From: Rosa chinensis | Taxonomy: Eukaryota > Streptophyta > Magnoliopsida > Rosales > Rosaceae | Assembly (NCBI RefSeq): GCF_002994745.2 | Contig: NC_037094.1 | Span: 644,001 to 708,000 of the forward strand | Length of the DNA stretch: 64,000 nucleotides | Direction: 5' to 3' | Shown here: piece after piece, positions 48,245 through 59,190 of the stretch | Position numbering within the stretch: position 1 is the stretch's first letter | Layout of the letters: each line of letters starts with the position of its first letter | Translations under genes and position numbers: made by a program | The notes under the pieces: model-generated | The model's input: only the letters and a program-made list of their open reading frames with translations | The model's database searches: none | What the model was told of the DNA's origin: nothing

Positions 48245-49250
48245 CTTGACATTTGAATGTAGAACTCCGTTTTCCAAAACTTTATGGTGATGAATGTTTG
48301 TCTTCTTCAATCCACATGCATAATTATCATAGTTGTTGATCAACTTTGTATAATGGTTGAATTTATTGCAGTTCATATTTTCAACCACATTTGTTTAAAT
48401 TTTCTTCAATCCACATGCATAATTAATTAATTATCATATGTGTTTGTTGAATTGCAGTTCATATTTTCAACCCCATGTGAAGATCGATATAAACAAATAT
48501 GATAATTATGGATGAGGTTGAATTATGTAGTATGTCCTGCAATTCATATTTGTTGATCAACTTCAACCCACATTGCAGTTCATAATTTTCAACCTCTCCA
48601 CGGACATGCCCGAATTTATGAACACATAGTCACTTAGCTAGATCGATTCACAGATTTAAGAATGTTTTTCCCCCTATTTTAGATTCTTGCATGAATTGAT
48701 GATCATGTTACTTAGCGGACATTCTTACTACAATAATACAAAAACATTCCTAAATATTATATGTGACATTCCTACTAAAATTGCCATAGTAAGGCAATTT
48801 TTTATAATGACTATGATGTAGTAGTCATTAAAATGATGTGAAAACAACATTCTTCATGATCATATTGCATTTATGAACCTTACTAACACACAAATTTCAG
48901 TAAATTCGTGACGTGATGAATCTTATCAATGTAATACATTCTCGAGGTAAAAACCTATCAACTCCCTAGCAGATTAAGTGATTAACTGTCTCTCCCTAAA
49001 ATTAACATCTGTCATACAAACTCTGGCAACCTAGTGCTCATGCACGTTTTTTCTCATTATTATTATTATTATTTTGAAGGGAAAAATCTATGAGAACAGT
49101 GCAAATATCTCTCATTTAGAAAAGCCTTATTATGGTATAGAAGGCCCAACAGGGACGAAAGGTTTACGGGCTAAGCCCAAACATACGGCCACCAAAACAA
49201 GGCGTTTTACTGACTTCCAAGGGTATTTGTGGAACTGCACTTATCTGATT
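48245..49250. other. Intergenic
   Basis: AT-rich; the start is residual 3' UTR homology to the gene at 49.9 kb. CTTCAATCCACATGCATAAT occurs twice (about 48304 and 48403). No gene seen. Confidence 0.6.
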
Positions 49251-49880
49251 GATAGCGAAGCCAAGCAGCAACCAGAAAACCCTCCATCTCTCTCTCTCTC
49301 TCTCCCGAACGCAGATTCTTTGACAATCGTAACCAACCATAAGTCTCCTCTCCCACCCCAGAACCCTAATTATTCTGTTCTAATTGATAATCAATTTTTT
49401 GTTTTTGTTATTACTAATGCTCGATTTTGATCTGCATTGTCTTCGATTTTCATCTATTTTGTGTTCGGGTCGAGCTCTTACAGAATTGTTTAAGCTCAAT
49501 TGTTTTTCCGTCTTATGTTGATTGGATTATTTGAGTATTGATATATATATTTTTTTTATAGTGAAACAAAGTATATTATTTTATTCTGTCAATTAATAAT
49601 TTAGAATTTGGTGAATGATTTTGAGTTCTTACAAGTAATTCTTTTTCATAGCCTTTGAACTGGTAACTGCATTCTCATTGGAAAACTTCACTTTCTAGTT
49701 TATAAGCATTCAGTTAGTTTTAGAAATCTCAATGTGCATTTTCTGTATTCAACTAATGGGCAGCGATGTTGGGTTTAGGTTAACAGGTATTTCTGTGCTA
49801 TCTCACGTATTTTTTGTTTTTTTCCTTTCCTTCTAGAGTTCGTACCAAATTAAATCGGGAGTTCGCTACAAAAGGCACGA
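49251..49880 (+). promoter_or_regulatory. Probable 5' UTR and leader intron of the acidic-protein gene
   Basis: A CT-rich stretch (49290-49306) followed by UTR-like sequence suggests transcription starts near 49.2-49.3 kb. A pyrimidine tract and AG at about 49816-49837 (TTTCCTTTCCTTCTAG) could end a 5' UTR intron 40 bp before the ATG. Inference only. Confidence 0.4.
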
Positions 49881-50621
49881 ATGGCATCAGAAGTTTGTGG
49901 TTTGATTCAAGATCTAAATCTGAATGATCACTCTATTGGTACATCTCAAGTTCAATATGCTTTTGTTTCTGAGATTAATTGTTGTTGGGGTTAGTTTGGC
50001 CTAACTCTTGTAACAGTTACCACAGGAGCTTCTGCTGTGGAAAAGGATGATGTTTTGAAGGGGGGTTTTGGTGGGAGTAAAGCGTACGGTGATTTATCAA
50101 AATGTGGGAAGCCTGCTATGACTGAGGAGTCATCACAAAAGCAACAGCCTTCTGACATTGATGAAATTAATATCAAAAGGAAAGGAGGGGTTGTTACAGA
50201 GGAAGATATAGCAGATGAAGATTCTGACTATGATTATGATTTTTTTGATGAACATGTCGTGAAGAGGTCTGATCCAACTAAGGAAGAAATCTTGGAGATT
50301 ATGGCGTACGAGCACGATCATAGGAGATGTATCGAATTACAGGAAAAGGCTTTGAAGGGGGAGTATGCATCTCAGAATCCAGCTGATGTGAGTCTTCACT
50401 TCCTTTTTTCTACATCTACAGTTATTTGTTGGCTTGAATCTTTCTTAACAATTCTACTGGTTCTTCTACAGTCTGCACTTTTCAATTGGCCCTGGGAGGA
50501 GGAATTTGAGAGCAAGCCGATGGATGTATCAGAGTTGTTGGAAATATTAGATTCATTGAAAGAATTAGGAGAAGTTGATGGAACAGATGAGTGTGTAGAT
50601 GCAGCAACAGTTCTTGGCTAA
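49881..50621 (+). CDS. Unrecognised small acidic protein, intact family member
   Basis: I do not recognise this family. Exons: 49881-49938, 50026-50387 and 50472-50621, joined in phase by GT-AG introns; 189 residues. It starts MASEVCGLIQDLNLNDHSIG. Lys/Gly-rich text is followed by a strongly acidic stretch at residues 78-95 (EEDIADEDSDYDYDFFDE). A charged helix-prone part (MAYEHDHRRCIELQEKALKG) and an acidic tail follow. There is no signal peptide. The apparent membrane segment at 50.39-50.47 kb is intron 2 (GTGAGT...TTCTACAG) and is spliced out. Two broken relatives lie on either side (47.7 kb and 56.5 kb). It is probably a real gene, because frame and splice sites are kept here while they decay in the copies. 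Confidence 0.65.
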
Positions 50622-51455
50622 AGCAGCCTTCAGGGAGGGGGTTGGCTTTTTCAATTGAGCGGAGTTTGATCTGGTTATTGTTTCTTTTGGTTTTTAGTTA
50701 ACTTGACATCTGAAGGTAGAACTCTGTATTCCAAAACTATATGGTGATGAATGTTTGTTCTGTTCAATTCACATGCGTAATTGTCTTATTTGTTGATCAA
50801 CTCGATTAATGGTGTATCTGATTATAAATTGCAGTTCATAATTTTCTGTGTTGCCGTGTATTATCAGTAAAATTTGTGTATAAATTACACACACATATAT
50901 TTTCTTTCCCGTTGGTAGAACAGAGCTGAAGAGTTGGCTCTATTTAAGGCAAATGCATATCTGTTCTGTGAATTATGTTTATTGGGTAGATTAGAGCTCA
51001 CAAAAAAAGAGAGAGAATGGGATTGATCACAGCTCGTGGGATTGATCAAAGCAGCTCAAACATTGTAATTGTATGATATTGGAAATTTTGAAAATTCTTC
51101 TATACACTGGCGGTTTGCAAGTCTTATATGATTGACCGATCAAAGCAGCTCAAACATTATAAGTGTATAATATTAGAAATTTTGAAAATTCTTTTATGCA
51201 TCGGCGGTGCAAGTGACTCAGTATTTATTAGGTAATCTGACTTATTGATATTTATAATCAAATTTTTTTTATTAATAACCAAAAAGTGTGTTTAATGTTG
51301 TTGATGCTCTGAATCATCTCCCTAAGAATTCTGGTATCAAAGTAAATTCATTAAAACAAGGCACAATTAAATAGAATCCCGCCTGCACCATATACAAAGG
51401 TCCAAACTCATATGATTCGTGCTTAAATGCCACTTTGGTTTTCATAAAAACTTTA
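50622..51455. other. 3' flank with short tandem duplication
   Basis: Holds the 3' UTR of the preceding gene. An imperfect direct repeat of about 80 bp is present (51041-51119 and 51131-51213), sharing CAAAGCAGCTCAAACATT and GAAATTTTGAAAATTCTT. No gene. Confidence 0.65.
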
Positions 51456-52304
51456 GGGTGTGTTTGGATAAAGTAGTTTCAATTTCCACAGATATTCTCA
51501 AATCATGGGAATTACGATTTTTTGAATTTAAATTCCATTGATTGAGAATTCTATTGTTTGGATTTCATAATGTTGAATTTTTAAAATGACAAGAATTACG
51601 AATTTTAGTGTTTGGACTTATTTTTGTTAATGGAATTCAAATCAAATTCAAACAAATTATTGGAATAATCAAGTAAAAGTTAGGATCAGATTCTAAACAA
51701 AGATCCAACCATAATTCTATCCCTCTTGGCCTTGCCTTTGATCTATAATGTACACTAAATATATATTTCTGTCCAATTTTCTGTAGTTGAGGTTTTGTTC
51801 CTTAGTCCTTACTGAGACATCTATATTTAGTGTGAAAATCAGGGTGCAGATTTGACAGAAAATAATAAAGTCTGCGTCTGATTGGTTTAGACATAAAGCA
51901 CTACATAAGGAAGCTTCTCTGATGGAGAAATCAAGTACAACATGGATGTAAGAGTCCTTAACTTCAGCATGGGCAAGCCTCGCGTTATGTTCAATAACAA
52001 CGAATTTCAACCTCAGGATTTACGAAACAATCCATTGCATATATTACACATACTCCAGAACAGAACCATTGTTGTCTGTATTCAAAGATCAAGAGCTACA
52101 TCATGCATAAAAGGTGCCAAACCACAACCAAATGCAAATAAGAAGAAACAGTGAGAGGAAGAGCAGCTTACAGAAAAACCACCAAACAGATATGAAACAG
52201 AAATTCATGTTCCAACAGAATTTGATTCTGACGCATCAAATATAGATCCAGCATCACAGCCACAAAAATCATTCTTAATCAATCACAAAAATCATCTATT
52301 CAAC

Positions 52305-52347
<43 letters not shown>

Positions 52348-52847
52348 GGAGATATATCTAATTTTTAGAAGAAGAATGAATTTTCAGAAGATAGACAATG
52401 AAGTTGTATGTGCAGCCAATTTTCCAATAAGGAGGCCACGACTATATCCAACAGCAACCCTCCACTTCGTCTTCGTCTTCCTCTATTATCCAATCAGTTC
52501 CTCTTCCTGTGGTACTTATCAAAGCTCCTATCTTACGGTTCTGAGTTGGAAGACTTTGATATAATTATAGCTTTATATAAACTCATATAAGATCTTCACC
52601 GCCAGACACGAAGGCTTTGGCACGATGGAAAAGCAAATCTCCCCGCTTGGACGGAATTGAAGAATAACGCCTATATTTGAAGGAATTGAAGTCGGGAATC
52701 TCCATCTCCAATTCCGTCGATTTTTCTCGTGCAGCAATTGCAAATTTCATGGAGTGTCTATCCAAACAGAGGACTTTGGGTCGTGGAATCGTGAAATATC
52801 GACTTTTCTTTAAATTCCCCCTTTTTTTCCCTTATCCAAACACACTC
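51456..52847. mobile_element. PIF/Harbinger-like non-autonomous element
   Basis: Terminal inverted repeats GGGTGTGTTTGGATAA (left) and GAGTGTGTTTGGATAA (right, reverse-complemented). They are flanked by TTA on both sides (51453-51455 and 52848-52850), the 3-bp site duplication of PIF/Harbinger and Tourist-type elements. The interior (1.39 kb) is AT-rich with a (TA)n run at about 52309-52343 and no transposase. Confidence 0.7.
52309..52343. repeat. (TA)n microsatellite
   Basis: About 17 TA units. Confidence 0.9.
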
Positions 52848-53339
52848 TTAGGGTTGTCAGTTTTCCTTCGGTTGCTCCCGTCCAGCAGCACCCCCGTGTC
52901 GGCACGTGCTTTTGGCCTCACCGGTGCGTGGTGGTTGTTGCCGGATGGGTGGTTGGTGCTTTCATTATGGTTTAGCGATCCTAGCACTATAGTGGTGCTC
53001 TGGTTACGGTGTCAATTCCATAGGATCTCTGTATTCTTTTTGTGGTCAAGGTAACGGGGAAGAGCTCCTACACATGATTTGGCGGTTTTGGATCATGGAT
53101 TCATGGTGTTGAAGGGGGTAAGTTTCTTCTTGAGATTGGTTGCAAAGAGATATGGAGACTCTTGGATTAGGTTTATTGATGAGCCATTAATTTGGTGTTC
53201 TTCTTAAGGACTACATTTGATATTATCAGTAGCATCTTATCGTTAATATGGTTGTGGTCTGACTGTTTGGGGATACAGTGTTGAAAAGGGTGACATGGTT
53301 GTTTTTACTGTTGGCGGTGAGAATTTATCGCGACTCTTA

Positions 53340-53582
53340 GGCTTAAATGCCACTTTACAGTTTGCACCTATTATTTTTATTTATTTTTGACAGAAAATGA
53401 GCAAATTGGCTGTTAGGAATAGATAAGTAGTGAAAACTGGAAGTAAAGAATATACCAAGGGCTAAGTTGGGATATTTTATCAAAAAGAAAAAGTAATGGG
53501 CACAAATTGACAATTTATGCCAAACTAGAGGTGCGAAGTGTCAATTTGTGCCAAATTAGAGGTGCAAAGTGGCATAAAAGCC
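53340..53582. mobile_element. Small MITE-like inverted repeat
   Basis: Ends GGCTTAAATGCCACTTT and, reverse-complemented, GGCTTTTATGCCACTTT. Inside, AGAGGTGC(A/G)AAGTG is repeated. About 243 bp. No clear target duplication. A related end word GCTTAAATGCCACTTTGG sits at about 51421. Confidence 0.55.
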
Positions 53583-53790
53583 ATTTTGCACACAAACAAA
53601 TCTAGGAAGCAGTTAAATCCGGCGAAAGAGCCGGCGGCGGCGACCCTTTGAGTTCGATCTCCACCAATACAATACAATACGTACATATTTTATTATGACA
53701 TTTGTCGAAGGGTAAACCCACTCCGTTTTTGAAAGCATTTTCTCTCCCGCGCTAAAGCTAAAGCTAAACCCTAAACCAGATTTTGGCTCC

Positions 53791-54739
53791 ATGACCTCCT
53801 CCGAAGCCGACGTTCTGATTTCCGACCTCTCCACAGGTAAAGCAGGGATTCATGGACGCATTTCGGCCTACTTACTTGTGTTCAAAGAACCCCTCAAAAG
53901 CCGGTCCCAAAAGCAATCTCTTATTACCGATTACTACCCCTTCCTCAACCGAGCGCTTACTCTTCTCCCACGAAAGCTAGGTCATCCTTCAAAGTTGAAT
54001 GAGAAATTCGCCGTCGAATGGTTCGCTGTTTACCGATTGTGCTTCGGCTGCATTGCCGTCATCTCCAGGATTCTAACGAAACCACTCCTGCTCCTTGATG
54101 AAGGGTTCAAGATGCTGCGGTGTTTCTCGCGTTGGCGTCGTTGGGAGGATGGCGAGAGGGAGGGACTAGCAATTTTGAAGGGCATCAAGGAGATGCAACG
54201 CCTCCCTGTCAGTGTCACATCCAACTTATATTTGCCGGATTTGGATGCCGATGCCGATGATGCAGGGGATGCAGCATTGCTTGCCAAAACGGTGCCCGTG
54301 CTGTTTGTTTGCGCAGCAAATAATAAGAAGCCCAAGCATCCTGACCAGTATCACCGCCTTTATCATATTGCTACCGAGTTTCATACATGGACCAGGCAGC
54401 TAGCTAGGTTATTTATTTATTTATTTATTTTAATTTAATTTTTCACATTCAAGATGTTATTGTTTTGGATCTAATTGATTGGTTCAAATATCACAGGGTA
54501 TTGGATAAAGATCCCCGCCTGCTCGTGCTCGAGGAGCAAGCGAGCCATCTTGCGACTTTTAATTACCATCTTTTTAGTTGGCGAGGTTGATCAATTTGAC
54601 TCCAAATTTGATCTTGCAAGCAAGTTTTGTGACCTAATTATCACCACATCAGTCCAAGGATCTCCTCACCTAACGAAGCTATGTGATTCTCTTTATCAAA
54701 TTGGTGTGCGAATGTATAGTAACAAAGAATTTAAACAGG
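53791..54739 (+). pseudogene. Truncated 5' gene fragment, possibly separase (ESP) N-terminus
   Basis: Exon 1 53791-54407 (ATG start, MTSSEADVLISDLSTGKAGI) joins in phase over a GT-AG intron to 54497-54739. Exon 2 needs a one-base frameshift in a T run near 54570 to continue from RVLDKDPRLLVLEEQASHL into FLVGEVDQFDSKFDLASKFC. The text is reminiscent of plant separase N-termini (FLNRALTLLPRKL, WFAVYRLCFGCIAVISRIL), but I cannot confirm this. It ends at a CAG|GT donor-like site at 54739. The next sequence, from 54757, is segmental copy B, so the rest of the gene is missing. Confidence 0.45.
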
Positions 54740-54756
54740 TTGTGTGATTAGTCTCT

Positions 54757-56470
54757 TTTTTAACTTCATCAATTTGATGAACATATTCATTGTTAGAATA
54801 ATAGTTTGTTCTCCAGAGTTGTTGTACAATACTGCAATTAAGTGGAATTGAGAAATAACATATTCATAACTAAATGTCTAAATGTTTCTCACTTTCTTGT
54901 CTATCTATCTGTTTGATTCCATTTTCCAATTTTTTTAGGTGCTAATATGAAAGCATGTGCTTGTTCCCCTTAAGATGTCACACCAGTTGGTCACGATGTT
55001 TATTTCAATATAGTCATTAAGTGATTAAGCAGCGATGGATAATGGATTGATGCGTGTTTGCAACATGGTTTAGAAAAATGCTAGTGTCGTACCTTGAAGG
55101 AAAAGACCACATGATCAAACACATACTTTTGTCCACTTCTTGGTAGCGACTCGACTTAGTGGCATTGAGCCCCAACCAACACTGTCCTTCTTCTAATAAG
55201 TGCATGGCTACTTCATTTCCATAGATGCTGCCCTACCAAAAGATGAAGTAGAAATATTGGAAGTTTGGAACTGCATAGTTTTCTTTAGGATTAAGAGAAG
55301 TTGGGAACATACATATATATTGTTGGGATCTAATATCTATCAGATAAAACATACAAAAACATAATCAACTTGATTATTGAAAACTATTTTGTGGCTGTCT
55401 AAATTTATAAAAGTGTAAAATTTTAACGATATACATATCCATGTCATGCTTTTGAATATGACATATAGGAGAATTTTAATAGAAAATGTGTTGATGAGTA
55501 TTGATATGCCATGAGTGCCACAATGACATGCCACGAGTGCTAAATCATGACAAGATCATAATATTACTTTTTGTTCAAATTGCCTTGCACCATAATTTCA
55601 CAATAAATTTTTAAATCTTCTCTAAGTAACGGCACTCAAAAATGTCGGATATTATTATTTTTTATATGATTTTATCGATCCTCGAAGACCTGTATATGTT
55701 TGTGTATACAGAAGGGGGGCACGCTGTCAATGCATTGCACATTTGAACTGTGTTCTTCTTTTCTATCTTTTCAAATTCCTCCAAGTGGGAATTTGGAAAG
55801 GAGTAGGAGAGCAGCCTTGTTCCAACTGTGGCCATATAGTCAAGTACAAAACAAAAGCTAAAACTTGGGTTGGCTACATGGTTAAGAAAAGGCAAGCATT
55901 GATGCTAAGACTCATATTATCCAGTCCCCGAGTATCAAGAACACAATCGAATGTGGACTTTGTTCTTGCAGTTTTTGAAGAACAGTAGAAAGAATAGAAG
56001 CAGCTGATTTTAGCACTCATTTCACAGACCAAATACAATTTAGTCATGAAATTAAAGCGTGGGTTTCATAGGTCAATGCAGACGCAATTCACGCAAACTC
56101 GGGGCCAATATATTAAGCACCCACCCTCCAGTGTTCAGATGGGTCAATGCGACCTGTAATTCATACCAAATCATTCTCGTACTCCACGAATCACGACTTC
56201 ACGAGCAAAAATAATTCATATAGTAATCAAAATTTCAAACAGGCATTCGTATGCATACTAAAAATTTCAAAGCTGAGACTTTCCTAAGAAAATTAACTTC
56301 TCAATTTCAATCTGGACTTTTAGGTATCTCGTGTCCGTTGCAATGGAAGTCCTCACTTTGGACAGGACTGATATACGCCCCTAAAATGAAGACTAGAACA
56401 GAATGATATTCTGATGTAATGTCTAGATCCACATAGGTACATAAAACACGTGGTGAAGTGTGTATGGTGA
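54757..56470. repeat. Segmental duplication, copy B
   Basis: Counterpart of 45934-47640 in the same orientation, with scattered substitutions and small indels. Its left edge abuts the truncated gene fragment; its right end continues into broken copy B of the acidic-protein gene. Confidence 0.85.
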
Positions 56471-57069
56471 TTTATCAAAATGTGGGAAGCCTTGTATGAC
56501 TGATAAAGTAATCTGGGGTTCACATCCAAAACCAATTGGCAATGGATGGAGTGACCCAAATCCTTATAAACCTATATGTAAGGTCCCATTTTTCCCATGT
56601 GGGATTTACATATTCTCAACACGCCCCCGCACGTGTGGCGAATTTTCAAGCCATACACGTGGACAACTTTGGGTAACGTGGAGCCCATGTGGCCGCGAGT
56701 CATGCACACATGAGATAACCCGCTCTGATACCATGATAAAGTAATCTGGGGTACGGTTCATATCCAAAACCAATTAGCAATGGATGGAGTGGCCCAAATC
56801 CTTATAAACTTATAGGCAAGGTCTCATTTTTCCCATGTGGGATGTATATATTCTCAACAATGACCGAGGAGGCATCACAAAAGCAGCCTTGTGTCATTGA
56901 TGACTTTAATATCAAAAGGAAAGGAGGGGTTGTTACAGAGGAAGATATAGCAGATGAAGACTCTGATGATGATTTTTTTGACGAACATGTTGTGAAGAGG
57001 ATAGATTTAACTGATGAAGAAGATTTGGAGATATGTATGGCGGAGAAGCACGAAATGCACGATCATAAG
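56460..57069 (+). pseudogene. Pseudogene of the acidic-protein gene, copy B
   Basis: Has the GGTGATTTATCAAAATGTGG block that copy A lost. It is then split by a TRIM element (56501-56860), and resumes with ACCGAGGAGGCATCACAAAA through GGGGTTGTTACAGAGG to GAGATATGTATGGCGGAG. It stops at 57069, where an LTR begins. The 5' exon and 3' third are missing. Confidence 0.8.
56501..56860 (-). mobile_element. TRIM (miniature LTR retroelement)
   Basis: 360 bp. Terminal direct repeats of about 121 bp (56501-56621) and 127 bp (56734-56860) start TG and end CA, with a perfect 5-bp duplication ATGAC (56496-56500 and 56861-56865). On the minus strand the sequence right after the 5' LTR is TGGTATCAGAGC (56733-56722), the classic initiator-Met-tRNA primer-binding site. 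GGGGGCG, as a short purine tract, precedes the other LTR. The interior, about 110 bp, is non-coding. Confidence 0.9.
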
Positions 57070-57457
57070 TGTAGATACCTCCATTAGTATGGAGAAATAA
57101 CTATGTCACCAAGCATATGTATCACCCTCTTTGAGGGGCCCACAAGCCATGATGGGACCTAACCACGATATGCATCCCGTAGCCAAATGTCCAAGCTACG
57201 CCATGGTAGTTGGAAATGCTCAAGAGCTTGCCGGGAAGCCAACTTCTCAACCATGAAAATATGCCTTCACAACATACTTTGAAGACTAGAAGAAAGAATT
57301 CTTGTCCCACATTGAAGAAAATGTAAAGGAGAGTGGACTCCCTTCCTTAGAAAAGGGACCACTCCTCCCACATAGTAAAGGGAGATGAACCACTATATAT
57401 CTTGTGTATCTTTCTTCTCTAACGTTAACTAGACCCTCTTGATTTCTAACGTTAACA
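57070..57457 (+). repeat. LTR with adjacent primer-binding site, unpaired
   Basis: Starts TGTAGATACC, ends GTTAACA, and contains CACTATATATC as a possible TATA region. It is followed directly by TTGGCGCCGTTTGTGGGAA, a primer-binding-type sequence widespread next to plant LTRs. No second LTR is visible in the window. Confidence 0.6.
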
Positions 57458-58039
57458 TTGGCGCCGTTTGTGGGAAGCCGATACAATGGCTTCATCACTT
57501 ACCACGCATTAAGTCAGCTTAACGAAACTTTCTTATTTCTTCTTTTAGTTATAATTTGATCGCTCGCAAGGCATCAATTTTCTTTGATCATCACTCAATA
57601 TTTTCAAATTAATTAACATCAGCTCTCAGAGTCTCAGTGGCTCCCTTCATTACGTCAAGTATCACACTTGGCGATAACACACACAAAAAACTATGCCATC
57701 TTTGGCGATAAACACACATAAGTATCCCATACTTGGTGGTAAACAAAAAAAATTTCAACATAAACTTGTTCCCGGTGCTTGCAAAGTTTCAAGTCAAAAT
57801 AAAGTCAACGCCAATTTAGGATGATCAACGCCAATCCATGAGGGCTGGCCAAACGCCAACATAAAAATAAAATTAAAAAAAATAAAAAAATAAAAAGGGG
57901 TCCTTGACCAAAAGCCCCAAAATGAGCCAAAGTTATCCCACTTATCCCAGCAAGAGATTTTTATTCCCATATACACAATTTGACGTCAAAAGACCATTTT
58001 GTCCTCAACCCATTTAAAGATTTACAACCAAACGCCACA

Positions 58040-58041
<2 letters not shown>
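57458..58041 (+). mobile_element. Probable internal leader of the LTR element at 57070
   Basis: Begins with the primer-binding site. Beyond it there is only AT-rich DNA with a few AACGCCAA words. No gag or pol is visible. Confidence 0.4.

Positions 58042-58081
<40 letters not shown>
58042..58081. repeat. (CT)n microsatellite
   Basis: About 20 CT units. Confidence 0.95.
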
Positions 58082-58084
<3 letters not shown>

Positions 58085-58251
58085 CACACTCCATCTCTCT
58101 TCTCTCGAGCCTGTCACGATCTTGGCCAGATCGTCGTCGGCGTGGTCGCCGGTCGTCTGAAACTGTAACGTAATCCTTCAGTTGCCAGGCTCTTCACCCA
58201 ATCGGAGGCCCGTCCGGCTTCGATGCTCCGTCGAGACTCTCTCCATCGCCA

Positions 58252-58553
58252 GGCTCTTCGCTCTGAATTTTGGGTTGGATATTGACCCACATCCTCATGG
58301 GAGGGCTGTTCCTCATGAAAGCCTTGAATTTGATTTGAGCGTTTTGTTGTTCGCGGTGATCGTTTTGATCGGAACCGGTTGGTCAGTTTTGTTGATGATT
58401 GTGATCCCTCTGCAATTTCTGGCCAATTTATTGGCTTCGGTTGTGAGTGATAAGACTAGGCCGTTTATTAAAGATTGGGTCATTTGGAAAGAGGTCTTCT
58501 TGTTTGTTGATATCATATGCTGTACTCTGTTTTGGCTTCTTTTTATATTTTAG
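58252..58553 (+). pseudogene. Fragment of a lung seven-transmembrane receptor (CAND6-type) gene
   Basis: An open frame encodes FAVIVLIGTGWS joined directly to VLLMIVIPLQFLANLLASVV, then PFIKDWVIWKEVFLFVDIIC and a stop. In plant LUSTR-type GPCR-like proteins these blocks are adjacent membrane segments, but a linker of about a dozen residues normally sits between GTGWS and LMIVIPLQ. Here it is missing, as is the rest of the receptor. There is no convincing start codon. I take it as a captured or degraded fragment. Confidence 0.6.
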
Positions 58554-58810
58554 TATTGAATTTTGTGTGCTTTTTCAAAGGAACGTGTTATAGCTATAGA
58601 TGAATATGATGCTACCATTTGGCCTCTGAACTCATTCATCATGTTTACTGTTTAGAGCAACTGTTTCCCCTCATCCTTATTGGAAAAGATGGAATTGGAT
58701 TTAGAAGGTCGCCTATGCTTTTGATTATACTGTTTTTCATTATCCTTTCTTTTATTTCTTATAAAATGAGGCCCAGAAGGAAAGAAAAAAGAAAGAAAAA
58801 AAAAGCTTAT
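58554..58810. other. Spacer
   Basis: AT-rich, with an AAG-rich run at about 58780-58804. No gene. Confidence 0.6.
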
Positions 58811-58812
58811 AT

Positions 58813-59190
58813 TGGGGGGCAATAGACGTCTATTGGGGTGCAATAGACGTTTTGAATTAATGTAATCTCCTCTTTTTTTTTTCTTTAATTAAAGTTATAT
58901 TTGTGTAATTTTTAAAAATTAGTTCTCATTTCTGTAATTGAAACGTCTATTGGGGGGCAATAGACGTCTATTGGGGGACAATAGACGTCTATTGGGAGGC
59001 AATAGACGTTTTAAAATTGATATAATTTCTTCGTTTTTTTTCTTTAATCAAAATTTTATCTGTCTAATTTTAGAAAGATTAGTTCTTATTCCGGCTACCG
59101 AAAGTTTTATTGGCGGGCAATAGAGGTCTATTGGGGGGCAATACATGGCTGATAGTCGTCTATGGAGGGGCAATAGAGGTCTATTGGGTG
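58813..59190. repeat. Palindromic minisatellite (CAATAGACGTCTATTG core)
   Basis: About ten occurrences of GGGGCAATAGACGTCTATTG-like units in three clusters (about 58815-58850, 58943-59009 and 59108-59192). They are separated by two related AT-rich spacers each containing TTTCTTTAAT. The core CAATAGACGTCTATTG is a perfect 16-bp palindrome. The later units read GAGGTC instead of GACGTC. Confidence 0.85.

Noticed and set aside
51717..52010. 97-codon minus-strand open frame
   Set aside because: It is within the PIF-like element's AT-rich interior with no domain.
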